Shown here piece by piece: positions 1-9,413 of a stretch of DNA of 64,000 nucleotides. Source of the DNA: Aquabacterium sp. (GTDB taxonomy: Bacteria; Pseudomonadota; Gammaproteobacteria; Burkholderiales; Burkholderiaceae_C). Made by a program: the position numbers and the translations under genes. The notes under the pieces are model-generated. The model had not been told where the DNA came from, ran no database searches, and worked only from the letters and a program-made list of their open reading frames with translations. How positions within the stretch are numbered: the stretch's first letter is position 1; each line of letters opens with the position of its first letter. The stretch spans positions 1 to 64,000 of the forward strand of contig NZ_JAIZVX010000001.1 in NCBI RefSeq assembly GCF_021768455.1. Direction: 5' to 3'.

Positions 1-1
1 C

Positions 2-895
2 CACCAGCAACTGCTGGAGCTGGGCGAAACCTGGCGCGCCGCACAGGGTGGTGGCGCCAGGTTTGCCGTGTTCACCGATGGCAGCCAGGGTGGCGAGGCC
101 GAGCTGGCGCGGCGCATGCGCATCGGGCAGCTGCAAGGGGCCTTGATGTCGGTCGTGGGCCTGCGCGAGATGGAGCCCAGCATCGCCGCCCTGCAGAACC
201 TCCCCCTGCTGTTTCGCAACTGGGACGAGGTCGACCACGTGCGCGAGAAGATGCGCCCCGCCATGGAGAAGCGTTTTCTCGAGCGCGGCTTCGTCATCCT
301 CGGTTGGGGCGATGCCGGCTGGGTGCGCTTTTTCTCCAAAGAACCGGCCCTGCGCCCTGGCGATTTCAAGCGCATGAAGTTCTTCGCCTGGGGGGCCGAG
401 CCCGAGCAGCAGGCCATCATGAAGAGCCTGGGCTACACGCCCGTGCCACTGGAGACCGCCGACGTGCTGCCCTCCTTGCAGACCGGCATGATCAACGTCA
501 TCCCGGCCACACCCTATTTCGCGCTGGCCAGCCAGATCTACGGCACGGCCCCGAACATGCTGGACATCAACTGGGCGCCCATCGTCGGTGCCCTCGTGGT
601 GACCCAGAAGGCCTGGGACGCCATGTCGCCCGCCGGCCAGCAGGCCCTGCGCAGCGCCGGTGAAAAGGCCGGCTTGCAGATGCGCACCCAGGCCCGCAAG
701 GAAGTGGACGAGGCCGTGGCCGCCATGAAGAAGCGTGGGCTCACGGTGAACACACCCAACGCCGAACAGATGCGCGAGTGGACGCAACTGGCCGAGCAGC
801 TCTACCCGCGCATCCGCGGCACCATGGTCCCCGCCGACACCTTCGACGAGGTCTTCCGCCACCTCAAGGCCTACCGCGCCGCGCGGGGGAAGTGA
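2..895 (+). CDS. TRAP transporter substrate-binding protein (DctP family), 5'-truncated by window edge
   Basis: Periplasmic solute-binding component of a TRAP transporter for a small organic acid; the ligand cannot be read from sequence. The reading frame is open from base 2, upstream of the GTG at 68 used by the ORF track, so the true start and signal peptide lie outside the window. The visible part has the DctP pattern: a GSQGGEAE stretch in place of the usual GxLGxE, then the central region with PATPYFALA and the MSPAGQQAL motif of the C-terminal lobe. The stop overlaps the permease start by 4 bp, so the two genes are probably translationally coupled. Family assignment is firm; the substrate is unknown. 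Confidence 0.85.
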   Translation, partial: HQQLLELGETWRAAQGGGARFAVFTDGSQGGEAELARRMRIGQLQGALMSVVGLREMEPSIAALQNLPLLFRNWDEVDHVREKMRPAMEKRFLERGFVILGWGDAGWVRFFSKEPALRPGDFKRMKFFAWGAEPEQQAIMKSLGYTPVPLETADVLPSLQTGMINVIPATPYFALASQIYGTAPNMLDINWAPIVGALVVTQKAWDAMSPAGQQALRSAGEKAGLQMRTQARKEVDEAVAAMKKRGLTVNTPNAEQMREWTQLAEQLYPRIRGTMVPADTFDEVFRHLKAYRAARGK

Positions 896-2739
896 GCGTG
901 ACCGCCCCGCATGACACGGCCCGCGCCACGGGCCTGAGGGCGCTGGCCCGCCTGGACAACGCACCCGCCATGCTGGCCCTGGCGCTGATGACGGTGCTGC
1001 CCCTGATCGAGATGGCGCTGCGGCCCCTGCTCGGCCGCGGGGTGGACAACGCCCCTGTGCTGGTCCAGCACCTGGGCCTGGTGCTGGCCATGTTTGGCGC
1101 CATCGCCGCCGAGCGACGTGGCCACCTCACCAGCCTGGGCAGCGCGCGCACCCAGGCTGCCGTGCGCGGCTTGGCCAAGGGCGGCTCGGCCCTGCTCTGC
1201 GGCACGCTGGCGCTGGCCGGCTGGCAGCTGGTCGATGCCGAACGCCAGGCCGGGCAGCTGCTGGCCTACGGCATGCCGGTGTGGTGGGTGCAACTCAGCC
1301 TGCCGCTGGGCTTTGCGCTGCTGGGCATGCGGCTGGGGGCCGCTGTGGCGCACAGCCCAAGGTGGCGCGCCATCACGGCCCTGCTGCTGCCCCTGGCCGG
1401 CTGGGTGGCTGCCCGCACCTGGCAAGACCACGCCCTGCCACTGGGCCCGGCCCTGCTGGCCATCGTGGCGCTGCTGCTGGCCGGTGCGCCCGTGTTCGCC
1501 GCCCTGGGGGGCCTGGCCCTGGCCCTGTTCTGGAGCGATGGCCTGCCCCTGGCCTCCATCGCCCTTTCGCATTACCAGATCACGGTCAACCCCTCGCTGC
1601 CCGCCCTGCCCTTGTTCACGCTGGCGGGCCTGGTTTTCGCCCGCACCGGCGCGGCCGGCCGCCTGGGCGCCGTGTTCGTGCAGGTGTTTGGCGGCGGTCA
1701 GCGCGGCACGGTGATGGCCACGGCGGTGCTGTGCTCGGCCTTCACCGCGTTCACCGGTGGCAGCGGCGTCACCATCCTGGCGCTGGGAGGGCTGCTGCTG
1801 CCCCTGCTGCGCCAGTCGGGCTACCCCGAACAACGCGGCATCGGCATGGTGACCAGCGCCAGCGCCCTGGGGGTGCTGCTGGCGCCCTCGGTGCCCCTGA
1901 TCATGTACGCGGTCATCGCGCGCGTGCCCATCGAGGCCATGTTCCTGGCGGGGCTGCTGCCAGCCCTGGTGATGGTGGCCAGCCTGCTCCTGCTGGGAGG
2001 CTTTCTGCGCGGAACCGCTGCGGCAAACGACCAGGCCCACACCCCTGACTTGCCTCCCACAACCCGGCCCAGCCTGCGCTGGGCCCTCGCGGCCGCCTGG
2101 ACGGCCAAGTGGGAAATCGCCGCGCCCCTGGTGGCCATCGGCGCCATGGTCAGCGGCCTGGCCACGCCCACCGAAAGCGCCGCACTCACCGCCGCTTACG
2201 CCGTGCTCAGCCAGGGCCTGGTGCACCGCGAACTCGGCTGGCGTGCCTTGGGCCACTGCCTGGCCGAATGCGCACAGGTGATCGGCGGCGTCATGCTCAT
2301 CCTGGGCATGGCCCTGGCGCTCACCAACTTCCTGGTCGATGCCGGCATCCCCGATCAGGCCGTCGAATGGGTGCAGGCCGCCATCCCCAACAGGCACGCG
2401 TTTCTGCTTGCCCTGTGCGCCTTCCTGTTCGTTGCCGCCGCGCTGATGGAGATCTTCGCGGCGATCGCCGTGCTGGTGCCGCTGCTGCTGCCCGTGGCCC
2501 ACAGCTACGGCATCGACCCCCTGCACTTCGGCATCGTCTTCCTGGCCGCCATGGAAGTCGGCTTCCTGTGCCCACCCGCCGGCATGAACCTCTATTTCGC
2601 CTCGGCCATGTTCGGCAAACCGATCCGGTATGTGGCGAAGTCGTTGCTGCCCGCCATGCTGGCGATCTTTGCAGGCACCCTCGTCATCGCCATGTGGCCA
2701 GGGTTGTCGACGTGCTTGCCGGAGTGGTGGCGCCAATGA
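892..2739 (+). CDS. TRAP transporter fused small/large permease (DctQM)
   Basis: Inner-membrane permease of the TRAP system. The first 150 or so residues hold about four hydrophobic helices of DctQ type (NAPAMLALALMTVLPLIEMAL, then a charged ERRGHL loop). The rest is a DctM large subunit with the conserved FTGGSGVTILALGG core and many further helices. Fused DctQM permeases are known in the family. The track ORF begins at 778 inside dctP, but GTG at 892 overlaps the dctP stop (gtga) and gives a sensible 615-residue protein; GTG at 898 is an alternative. The gene ends 6 bp before the convergent enoyl-CoA hydratase gene, with no obvious terminator between them. Confidence 0.88.
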   Translation: MSVTAPHDTARATGLRALARLDNAPAMLALALMTVLPLIEMALRPLLGRGVDNAPVLVQHLGLVLAMFGAIAAERRGHLTSLGSARTQAAVRGLAKGGSALLCGTLALAGWQLVDAERQAGQLLAYGMPVWWVQLSLPLGFALLGMRLGAAVAHSPRWRAITALLLPLAGWVAARTWQDHALPLGPALLAIVALLLAGAPVFAALGGLALALFWSDGLPLASIALSHYQITVNPSLPALPLFTLAGLVFARTGAAGRLGAVFVQVFGGGQRGTVMATAVLCSAFTAFTGGSGVTILALGGLLLPLLRQSGYPEQRGIGMVTSASALGVLLAPSVPLIMYAVIARVPIEAMFLAGLLPALVMVASLLLLGGFLRGTAAANDQAHTPDLPPTTRPSLRWALAAAWTAKWEIAAPLVAIGAMVSGLATPTESAALTAAYAVLSQGLVHRELGWRALGHCLAECAQVIGGVMLILGMALALTNFLVDAGIPDQAVEWVQAAIPNRHAFLLALCAFLFVAAALMEIFAAIAVLVPLLLPVAHSYGIDPLHFGIVFLAAMEVGFLCPPAGMNLYFASAMFGKPIRYVAKSLLPAMLAIFAGTLVIAMWPGLSTCLPEWWRQ

Positions 2740-2745
2740 AGGGCC

Positions 2746-3534
2746 TCAGGCCTTTTCAAAAACAGGCGGCCGTTTTGCCAGGAATGCCGCCATGCCTTCC
2801 TGTTGATCCGGCGTCCCGAACAGGGCCTGGAACACACGCCGCTCATACTGCACCCCATCGCTGAGGCCGGTTTCGAAGGCGCGGTTGACGGCCTCCTTGG
2901 CCAGCATCACGGCCGGGCCACTGAGCGTGGAGATCAGCGCCCCCATCTGCAAAGCCTCGGGCAAGAGCTGCGCCAGAGGCACCACGCGCGAGACCAGACC
3001 GATGCGCTCTGCCTCGGTCGCATCCATCATGCGGGCGGTGAGCACCATGTCCATCGCCTTGGCCTTGCCCACCGCTCGCGGCAGCCGCTGTGTGCCACCG
3101 GCGCCCGGGATGACGCCCAGCTTGATCTCCGGCTGACCGAAGCGGGCGTTGTCTGCCGCGATGATGGTGTCGCACATCATGGCCAGTTCACAGCCGCCAC
3201 CCAGGGCAAAGCCCGCCACGGCTGCGATCACCGGCTTGCGCACGCGGCGAATGGTTTCCCAGTTCCGCGAGATCAACTCGCTGCGGTAGGCGCTCATGAA
3301 ATCATGGCGCGCCAGCTCGGGGATGTCGGCGCCGGCCGCAAAGGCCTTGTCTTGGCCGGTGAGCACGATGCAGGCCACAGTGGGGTCCTGATCGAAGTCC
3401 AGCAGGGCCTGCCCCAGTTCATCCATCAAGGCGTCGTTGAGCGCGTTCAAGGCCTTGGGTCGGTTCAGGGTGATCAAACCAGTCTGGCGATCGCCCTCGC
3501 CATGCCTGCTCAACAGAATGTGTTCAAAGTTCAT
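2746..3534 (-). CDS. Enoyl-CoA hydratase/isomerase (crotonase family)
   Basis: Cytoplasmic crotonase-fold hydratase, expected to convert crotonyl-CoA-type enoyl-CoA to the 3-hydroxyacyl-CoA. It shows both oxyanion-hole segments ([11 protein letters not shown] and [16 protein letters not shown]) and the catalytic-glutamate region [17 protein letters not shown], so it should be a true hydratase. I use ATG 3534 because GAAGG sits 6 nt upstream; ATG 3546, overlapping the stop of the reductase gene, would add four residues. The 535-aa track ORF is an artefact that runs back through the reductase gene in another frame. It is the last gene of the icmF operon and supplies the hydration step between the acyl-CoA dehydrogenase and 3-hydroxybutyryl-CoA dehydrogenase. 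Confidence 0.9.
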   Translation of the reverse strand: MNFEHILLSRHGEGDRQTGLITLNRPKALNALNDALMDELGQALLDFDQDPTVACIVLTGQDKAFAAGADIPELARHDFMSAYRSELISRNWETIRRVRKPVIAAVAGFALGGGCELAMMCDTIIAADNARFGQPEIKLGVIPGAGGTQRLPRAVGKAKAMDMVLTARMMDATEAERIGLVSRVVPLAQLLPEALQMGALISTLSGPAVMLAKEAVNRAFETGLSDGVQYERRVFQALFGTPDQQEGMAAFLAKRPPVFEKA

Positions 3535-3542
3535 GTGGACCT

Positions 3543-4526
3543 TCATTGGTTGACATCGACGATGGCACGCCCCTTGAGGCGCCCTTCCAGCAATTCGGGC
3601 GCAACCCGGATGACATCGCTCAGGCCGATGGTGTGGCTCATGCGCGCCAGGGCCTCGCCATCGATGTGGCGCGCCAGCAGGGCCCAGGCCTCTTCGCGCA
3701 CAGCCTGTGGCACGAACACGCTGTTGATGCCGTAGAGGGTGACGCCGCGCAGGATGAAGGGCATCACGCTGCCGGACAAGTCTGCGCCCTGTGTCAGCCC
3801 GCAGGCTGCGATCGCGCCGTTCCAGCGCGTGGCGGCGCAGGCATTGGCCAGGGTGTGGCTGCCGACCGTGTCGACCACGCCCGCCCATCGCTCGCTTTGC
3901 AGCGCCTTGCCGGGTGATGCGAGCGCCGCACGATCCATGCACTGCACCTTGCCCGCACCTTGAAACGCCATCACCACCTGCGGCCGACCTGTGGCCGCCG
4001 TGACGTCCATGCCCAGCGCCGACAGCAAGGCCACGGCCACCGAGCCCACGCCACCACTGGCCCCGGTGACCAGCACCGGGGCGCCGGCCTTGAGCCCATG
4101 GCGCAGCAGGGCCATCACGCACAGGGCGGCGGTGTAGCCCGCCGTGCCAATGGCCATGGCCTGCGGCAAGGTGTAGGCCTGTGGCAGGCGCTGCAACCAG
4201 CTGGCCGACACGCTTGCCCGCTGCGCCAGGCCGCCCCAGTGGGTCTCCCCCATGCCCCAGCCATTCACCACCACCTGATCGCCTGGCTGCCAGGCAGGGT
4301 CGTCGCTGCGCTCCACCACACCCGCCAGATCGATGCCTGGCACCATGGGCCATTGCCGCACGATGGCACCTCGGCCAGTCACCGCCAAGGCATCCTTGAA
4401 GTTCAGGCTGCTGAAGGCCACGCGGACGATGACCTCACCGGGCGGCAATGCGGCATCGGCCAAGGGCACGATGTCGGCCACGGTTTGGCGGTCGGACTGG
4501 GTGAGCATCAAGGCAAGAAAGGTCAT
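3543..4526 (-). CDS. MDR-family quinone oxidoreductase / acrylyl-CoA reductase-like (YhdH/AcuI)
   Basis: Zinc-independent medium-chain reductase of the YhdH/AcuI group. AcuI reduces acryloyl-CoA to propionyl-CoA with NADPH. Visible features are [13 protein letters not shown] near the N-terminus, [11 protein letters not shown], and the nucleotide-binding [25 protein letters not shown] 4526 (MTFLALML) is preferred over the upstream TTG at 4541 because it matches the usual family start; no clear ribosome-binding site supports either. The stop overlaps an alternative ATG of the downstream hydratase. In this operon it could reduce an enoyl-CoA formed from a branched substrate, but the true substrate is not evident. 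Confidence 0.85.
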   Translation of the reverse strand: MTFLALMLTQSDRQTVADIVPLADAALPPGEVIVRVAFSSLNFKDALAVTGRGAIVRQWPMVPGIDLAGVVERSDDPAWQPGDQVVVNGWGMGETHWGGLAQRASVSASWLQRLPQAYTLPQAMAIGTAGYTAALCVMALLRHGLKAGAPVLVTGASGGVGSVAVALLSALGMDVTAATGRPQVVMAFQGAGKVQCMDRAALASPGKALQSERWAGVVDTVGSHTLANACAATRWNGAIAACGLTQGADLSGSVMPFILRGVTLYGINSVFVPQAVREEAWALLARHIDGEALARMSHTIGLSDVIRVAPELLEGRLKGRAIVDVNQ

Positions 4527-4568
4527 GGCATGCAAGGGCAACAGGTAGCAGGAAGCAGGAGGGGCTGG

Positions 4569-5414
4569 TCAAACGCTGGGCGGCGACCACTTGGACCAAC
4601 GCATGACGATCTGGTGCAGGGCATCCAGGCCATCCGTCAGCGCGGCGGGCCCTGGCTGCAAGATCAGCGGAGATTTGATTTCATGGAGCTCGCCATCGCG
4701 CACCGCCGGCACGTCATGCCAGCCCGGCCGGCGCTCGACCGATTCCGGTCGGAACTTCTTGCCACACCACGAACCGATGATGATGTCGGGCGCGCGCGCC
4801 ACCACCTGCAAGGGATCGGCAATGATGCGGTCCCGCCCCATGCTGGCGCGGGCGCGCTCGGGAAAAATGTCTTGCCCGCCGGCCAGCGTGATCAGCTCGC
4901 TCACCCAGCGTATGGCCGAGATCTGAGGCTCGTCCCACTCTTCAAAGTAAACGCGAGGGCGCCGTGGCAGCTGCGACGCCTGAACCTGAACGCCGCGCAC
5001 CTTCGCCTGCAAGGACTGCGCATAGGCCCGGGCCTTGTCGGGCACCCCCACCAGGGCACCCAGTCGCATCACGTAGCCCAGTATCTCGGCCACCGAGCGG
5101 TGGTTGCTGATCCAGACCTCCACGCCATGCCTGATCAAGGTCTGGGCAATGTCGGCCTGCATGTCTGAAAAGCCGATGACCAGGTCGGGCCGCAGGTCCA
5201 GAATGGGCTCGATCTTGGCGCTGGTGAAGGCCGAGACGCGCGGCTTTTCGTGCCGTGCCTGAGGTGGCCTCACGGTGTACCCGGAGATGCCCACGATGCG
5301 ATCTTGCTCGCCCAGCGCGTACAGCACCTCGGTGGGCTCCTCCGTCAGGCACACGATGCGCTGCGGGATGCGGGGGCTCAGATCGATCACGCGGGCAGCC
5401 TCAGAACAGCTCAT
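4569..5414 (-). CDS. Cobalamin-binding protein-like (BtuF/periplasmic-binding-protein class III fold), no signal peptide
   Basis: Related to BtuF-type vitamin B12/iron-siderophore binding proteins: IVCLTEEPTEVLYALGEQDRIVGISGY at the N-terminus, LRPDLVIGF, the AEILGYVMRLGALVG helix, and a C-terminal lobe with APDIIIGSWCGKKF. The N-terminus is MSCSEAARVIDLSPRIPQR, with no hydrophobic signal sequence, so the product looks cytoplasmic unless the start is wrong. ATG 5414 overlaps the upstream acyl-CoA dehydrogenase stop by 14 bp. The operon carries a B12-dependent mutase and a cobalamin adenosyltransferase, so a role in B12 handling is a reasonable inference. Direct evidence for cobalamin as ligand is lacking. 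Confidence 0.72.
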   Translation of the reverse strand: MSCSEAARVIDLSPRIPQRIVCLTEEPTEVLYALGEQDRIVGISGYTVRPPQARHEKPRVSAFTSAKIEPILDLRPDLVIGFSDMQADIAQTLIRHGVEVWISNHRSVAEILGYVMRLGALVGVPDKARAYAQSLQAKVRGVQVQASQLPRRPRVYFEEWDEPQISAIRWVSELITLAGGQDIFPERARASMGRDRIIADPLQVVARAPDIIIGSWCGKKFRPESVERRPGWHDVPAVRDGELHEIKSPLILQPGPAALTDGLDALHQIVMRWSKWSPPSV

Positions 5415-7218
5415 CCGACAGCGCCAGCACGGCCTGCGCGCCCCGGGTCACGCCGTGCAGCAGCCCACTCACCTCGGGCATGACGTGGTCCGCGTAGAAG
5501 CGCGCCGTGTGCAGCTTGGACTGCATGAAGGGCAGGTCTGCTGCAGCCTCGCCGTTGGTGCACTGGTCCCTGTCCAGCGCCTGCCTGGCCGCCAGCGCCG
5601 CTCGGGCCATTTGCCAGCCACCGGCCACGATGCCGAACAAGGCGAGGAAGGGCACCGCGCCGGCCAGTGCCTCGCGCACATCCTTGCTGTATTGGTCCAC
5701 GATGTACTGGACGGCCACATCGAGTGCCGCCACGCCTTGCGCCAGGCTGCTGGCGATGGCGGAGAGCTCCGGGTCATCGCCCTCATTCAGAGCCTGCACC
5801 ACGCCACGCATGTCATCGATCACGCGACGCACCGTTGCGCCCTCGTCGCGGGCAACCTTGCGGCCGATGAGGTCGGCGGCCTGGATGCCCGTTGTGCCCT
5901 CGTAGATGGGGGTGATGCGCGCGTCGCGCCAGTGCTGGGCTGCACCGGTCTCTTCGATGAAGCCCATGCCGCCATGGACCTGAACCCCGAGTGAGGTAAC
6001 CTGAACCGCCGTTTCCGTGCTCCAGCCCTTGACGACGGGGATCATCAACTCGACGAAGGCCTGTCGCTGAAGCCGACAAGCCTCGTCGGGGTGCGACTGC
6101 GCCTCGTCCATGGCCAGCGCCACCACGCAGGCCACGGCACGCAAGGCTTCGGTGCGCGACTTCATCTGCAGCAACATGCGCCGCACATCCGGGTGGCGAA
6201 TGATGGCCACCTTGTCTCGGCTGCTGGCGCCTGCCTCGGTGCCCTGCACCCGGTCACGCGCATACGCCAGCGCCCGCTGGTAGGCACGCTCACACAAGCC
6301 GATGCCCTCGATGCCCACCGAAAAGCGCGCGGCGTTCATCATGATGAACATGTAGGCCAGGCCATGATGGGCCTCACCCACCAGCCACCCCGTGGCACCC
6401 TGCTCGTCTCCGAAGGACAGCACCGCCGTCGGGCTGCCGTGGATGCCCAGCTTGTGCTCGATCGACACGCAGCGCACCTCGTTGCGCGCGCCCAGGCTCC
6501 CGTCTGCATTGACCAGGAACTTGGGCACCACAAACAAGGAGATGCCCTTGACGCCCTCAGGCGCGCCGGGCATGCGGGCCAGCACCAGGTGGACGATGTT
6601 GTCCGTCAGGTCGTGGTCGCCATAGGTGATGAAGATCTTTTGCCCGAAGACCCGGTAGGACCCGTCGGGCTGCGGCAACGCACGGGCCCGCACCGCAGCC
6701 AGATCGGAGCCGGCCTGCGGCTCGGTCAGGTTCATGGTGCCGGTCCACTCGCCACTGATCATCTTGGGCAGGTAGATGGCCTTCTGCTGCGGACTGCCGC
6801 AAAGCTCCAGGGCCTCGATGGCACCGCGTGTCAGCATGCCGCACAAGGCAAACGACAGGTTGGCGCCGTTCCACATTTCCTCAACCAGTGCAGACAGCAG
6901 GCGCGGCAAACCCTGACCACCGTGAGCACTGGGACAGGACAGCGCATTCCACCCACCTTCGCTGAACTGGGTGTAGGCCTGCCGCCAGCCCGTGGCCGTG
7001 TGCACCTGGCCATCCAGCCAATGTGCGCCTTCGCGGTCCCCGACCACATTCAGTGGCGACAACACCTCGCTGGCGAACTTGTTGGCTTCTTCAAGGATGG
7101 CATCGGCCACGTCTGCATGGAGGTCTGCCTGACCCGGCAAAGCCATGACCTCGGCCAGCGGGGCCAGGTGGCGCAGCACGAAGCGCATGTCGCGCAAGGG
7201 AGCGATGTAGTCGTTCAT
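5401..7218 (-). CDS. Acyl-CoA dehydrogenase, long C-terminal-extended type (DmdC-like)
   Basis: FAD-dependent acyl-CoA dehydrogenase of 605 residues, longer than the usual 380-390 because of N- and C-terminal extensions typical of the DmdC-like subgroup. The flavin/substrate motif MNLTEPQAGSDL, the HKLGIHGSPT segment and the catalytic-base motif ITPIYEGTTGIQAADLIGRK (Glu in YEGT) are intact, followed by an acyl-CoA dehydrogenase C-terminal helical domain. It lies 29 bp after hbd and overlaps the B12-binding-like gene. In this operon the simplest substrate is butyryl-CoA made by IcmF. The subgroup also contains 3-methylmercaptopropionyl-CoA dehydrogenase, so specificity is not settled. Confidence 0.9.
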   Translation of the reverse strand: MNDYIAPLRDMRFVLRHLAPLAEVMALPGQADLHADVADAILEEANKFASEVLSPLNVVGDREGAHWLDGQVHTATGWRQAYTQFSEGGWNALSCPSAHGGQGLPRLLSALVEEMWNGANLSFALCGMLTRGAIEALELCGSPQQKAIYLPKMISGEWTGTMNLTEPQAGSDLAAVRARALPQPDGSYRVFGQKIFITYGDHDLTDNIVHLVLARMPGAPEGVKGISLFVVPKFLVNADGSLGARNEVRCVSIEHKLGIHGSPTAVLSFGDEQGATGWLVGEAHHGLAYMFIMMNAARFSVGIEGIGLCERAYQRALAYARDRVQGTEAGASSRDKVAIIRHPDVRRMLLQMKSRTEALRAVACVVALAMDEAQSHPDEACRLQRQAFVELMIPVVKGWSTETAVQVTSLGVQVHGGMGFIEETGAAQHWRDARITPIYEGTTGIQAADLIGRKVARDEGATVRRVIDDMRGVVQALNEGDDPELSAIASSLAQGVAALDVAVQYIVDQYSKDVREALAGAVPFLALFGIVAGGWQMARAALAARQALDRDQCTNGEAAADLPFMQSKLHTARFYADHVMPEVSGLLHGVTRGAQAVLALSDELF

Positions 7219-7247
7219 CTGGATGCGGCTTGAATGAATGAAGGTGC

Positions 7248-8099
7248 TCAGGCGTACGAAAAGAAGCCCTGCCCGCTCTTGCGGCCCAGGTGCCCGGCGG
7301 CCACCATCTCCTTGAGCAGCGGGGCGGCGCGGTATTTGGGGTCACCCAGGCCATCAGACAGCACGTTCATGATGGCCAGCACCGTGTCCAGCCCGATCAG
7401 ATCGGCCAGGGCCAATGGGCCAATCGGGTGGTTGCAGCCCAGCTTCATGCCCTCATCGATGTCGGAGGCCGAAGCCACGCCCTCCTGCAGCACGAAGATG
7501 GCCTCGTTGATCATGGGGATCAGGATGCGGTTGACCACGAAGCCCGGGTTGTTGCGCACCGTGACCGGCGTCTTGCCGATGGCCTGGGCAAAAGCCATGG
7601 CCAGCTCACCGGTCGCGTCCGATGTCTGCATGCCGCGGATCACTTCGACCAGCGCCATCAAAGGCACGGGGTTGAAGAAGTGCAGGCCAATGAGGCGCTC
7701 GGGCCGCTTGAGCACGGCCGCCAACTGCGTGATCGAAATCGACGAGGTGTTGCTGGCAATCACGGTGTCGGGGCCGAGCAGCCCGTCAAGCTGGGTCAGG
7801 ATCCGCAACTTGAGTTCCAGGTTCTCGGTGGCCGCCTCGATGACCAGTTGGGTGCCGGCCAGGTCTTCGTACCGTGTCGAGCCTTGCACGCGGGCCACGG
7901 CGGCGTCACGGTCGGCCTGGCTGAGCTTGTCCTTCTTGACCAGACGGTCCAGGCTGCCAGACAGCGTGCTCAGGCCGCGCTGCACGGCCGCGTCGTGGAT
8001 GTCGATCATCGTGACCCTCAGGCCCGACACGGCGCAGACCTGCGCGATGCCGTTGCCCATGGTCCCTGCCCCGATGACCCCTATGTGTTCGATCTGCAT
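7248..8099 (-). CDS. hbd: 3-hydroxybutyryl-CoA dehydrogenase (3-hydroxyacyl-CoA dehydrogenase family)
   Basis: NAD(P)-dependent oxidation of 3-hydroxybutyryl-CoA to acetoacetyl-CoA. The N-terminal Rossmann motif IGVIGAGTMGNGIAQ, the ASNTSSISITQLA substrate segment and HFFNPVPLMALVEVI with its catalytic His are all present. The C-terminal helical domain carries GFVVNRILIPMINEA. Length (283 aa) matches the standalone family. It lies 35 bp downstream of the thiolase gene and 29 bp before the acyl-CoA dehydrogenase gene, between the enzymes that use its product and make its precursor. Confidence 0.92.
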   Translation of the reverse strand: MQIEHIGVIGAGTMGNGIAQVCAVSGLRVTMIDIHDAAVQRGLSTLSGSLDRLVKKDKLSQADRDAAVARVQGSTRYEDLAGTQLVIEAATENLELKLRILTQLDGLLGPDTVIASNTSSISITQLAAVLKRPERLIGLHFFNPVPLMALVEVIRGMQTSDATGELAMAFAQAIGKTPVTVRNNPGFVVNRILIPMINEAIFVLQEGVASASDIDEGMKLGCNHPIGPLALADLIGLDTVLAIMNVLSDGLGDPKYRAAPLLKEMVAAGHLGRKSGQGFFSYA

Positions 8100-8134
8100 G
8101 ACAACTCCGGATGGACTGCTTGTGGGGCCGATCG

Positions 8135-9316
8135 TCAGACGCGCTCAAAGATGGCGGCAATGCCCTGCCCGCCGCCGATGCACATCGTGGCCAGGGCATA
8201 GCGCCCGCCTGTGCGCTGGAGTTCGTAAATGGCCTTGGTCGTGATGATCGCGCCCGTCGCGCCCACCGGATGCCCCAGCGAGATGCCCGAACCATTGGGG
8301 TTGACCTTGGCAGGATCCAGGTCCAGCGCACGCGACACCGCGCAAGCCTGCGCCGCAAACGCCTCGTTGGCCTCGATCACATCCAGATCCGACACGCGCA
8401 GCCCCGCGCGCTGCAGCGCAATCCTCGTGGCCGGCACCGGCCCCAGGCCCATCAGGCGGGGATCCAACCCGGCGTGGCCATGGCTCACCAGCCGCGCCAG
8501 TGGCGTCAGGCCATGCGCTTTCACGGCGGCCTCGCTGGCCAGCACCACGGCGGCCGCGCCATCATTGAGTCCGGAAGCATTGCCAGCCGTCACGCTGCCG
8601 TCCGCCTTGAAGGCCGGCTTCATGGCGCCCAATTGGGCCAGCGTCACGTCGCCGCGCACATGTTCGTCGGTCTGGAACACGACCGTGCCCTTGCGCGAAG
8701 CCATCTCGACGGGCACGATCTGCGTGGCAAAGCGCCCCTCGGCAATGGCCCGCGCGGCACGCTGCTGGCTTTCCAGTGCAAGCGCGTCCTGCATGTCTCG
8801 ACTGATGCCTTCTTGTGCCGCCACGTTCTCGGCGGTGACGCCCATGTGGATGCGGTGGAAGGGGTCGTGCAGAATCCCCAGCATGTAGTCTTGAATCATC
8901 GCATCACCCATCCGAGTACCCCAGCGGGCAGAGGGCATCAGGTAGGCGCTGCGGCTCATGGCTTCGGCACCTGCCCCCACGGCGATGTCGGCGTCCCCCG
9001 CCGAGATGGACTGGGCGGCCAGCAAAATGGCCTGGAGACCAGAGCCGCACAGCCTGTTGACATTGAACGTGGGGGCCTCCTGAGGGATGCCGGCATCCAT
9101 GGCCGCAACACGGGACAGGTAGGCATCACGCGGCTCGGTGGGGATCACATTGCCCATCACGAGATGCCCCACCTGGCTGGCGTCCACATGGCTGCGGCGC
9201 AGGGCTTCCCGCACGGCGATGGTTGCCAACTGACTCAACGGAACATCCTTCAGCGTGCCGCCGAAGGTGCCGATGGCGGTGCGTGCGGCACCAACGAGAT
9301 AGATGCTTTGGCTCAT
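8135..9316 (-). CDS. Acetyl-CoA C-acyltransferase (thiolase)
   Basis: Biosynthetic/degradative thiolase of 393 residues. The acyl-accepting Cys lies in NRLCGSGLQAI, the His in GHPVGATGA and the second Cys in CIGGGQGIA near the C-terminus. It would cleave acetoacetyl-CoA, made by the neighbouring 3-hydroxybutyryl-CoA dehydrogenase, into two acetyl-CoA, completing the isobutyryl-CoA route encoded by this operon. Upstream lies a 98-bp gap to the adenosyltransferase gene, the largest in the operon; I saw no convincing terminator or promoter in it. Confidence 0.92.
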   Translation of the reverse strand: MSQSIYLVGAARTAIGTFGGTLKDVPLSQLATIAVREALRRSHVDASQVGHLVMGNVIPTEPRDAYLSRVAAMDAGIPQEAPTFNVNRLCGSGLQAILLAAQSISAGDADIAVGAGAEAMSRSAYLMPSARWGTRMGDAMIQDYMLGILHDPFHRIHMGVTAENVAAQEGISRDMQDALALESQQRAARAIAEGRFATQIVPVEMASRKGTVVFQTDEHVRGDVTLAQLGAMKPAFKADGSVTAGNASGLNDGAAAVVLASEAAVKAHGLTPLARLVSHGHAGLDPRLMGLGPVPATRIALQRAGLRVSDLDVIEANEAFAAQACAVSRALDLDPAKVNPNGSGISLGHPVGATGAIITTKAIYELQRTGGRYALATMCIGGGQGIAAIFERV

Positions 9317-9413
9317 GATTCAAAATTTGGGTTGCGGCAGCGGCCAGGAGCCACTGAAGTGGATGGAGGCGCATGCCTGCGACGCGCGCCTGATGAAGGG
9401 GGGCACGCGTCGA

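Noticed and set aside
871-2736. 621-aa minus-strand ORF opposite dctQM
   Set aside because: Glutamine/histidine/glycine-rich shadow with no family resemblance; the plus-strand TRAP permease explains the region.
2746-4353. Apparent 535-aa fusion protein ending in enoyl-CoA hydratase
   Set aside because: The upstream half is an out-of-frame reading of the AcuI/YhdH-like gene; the hydratase has its own start and ribosome-binding site.
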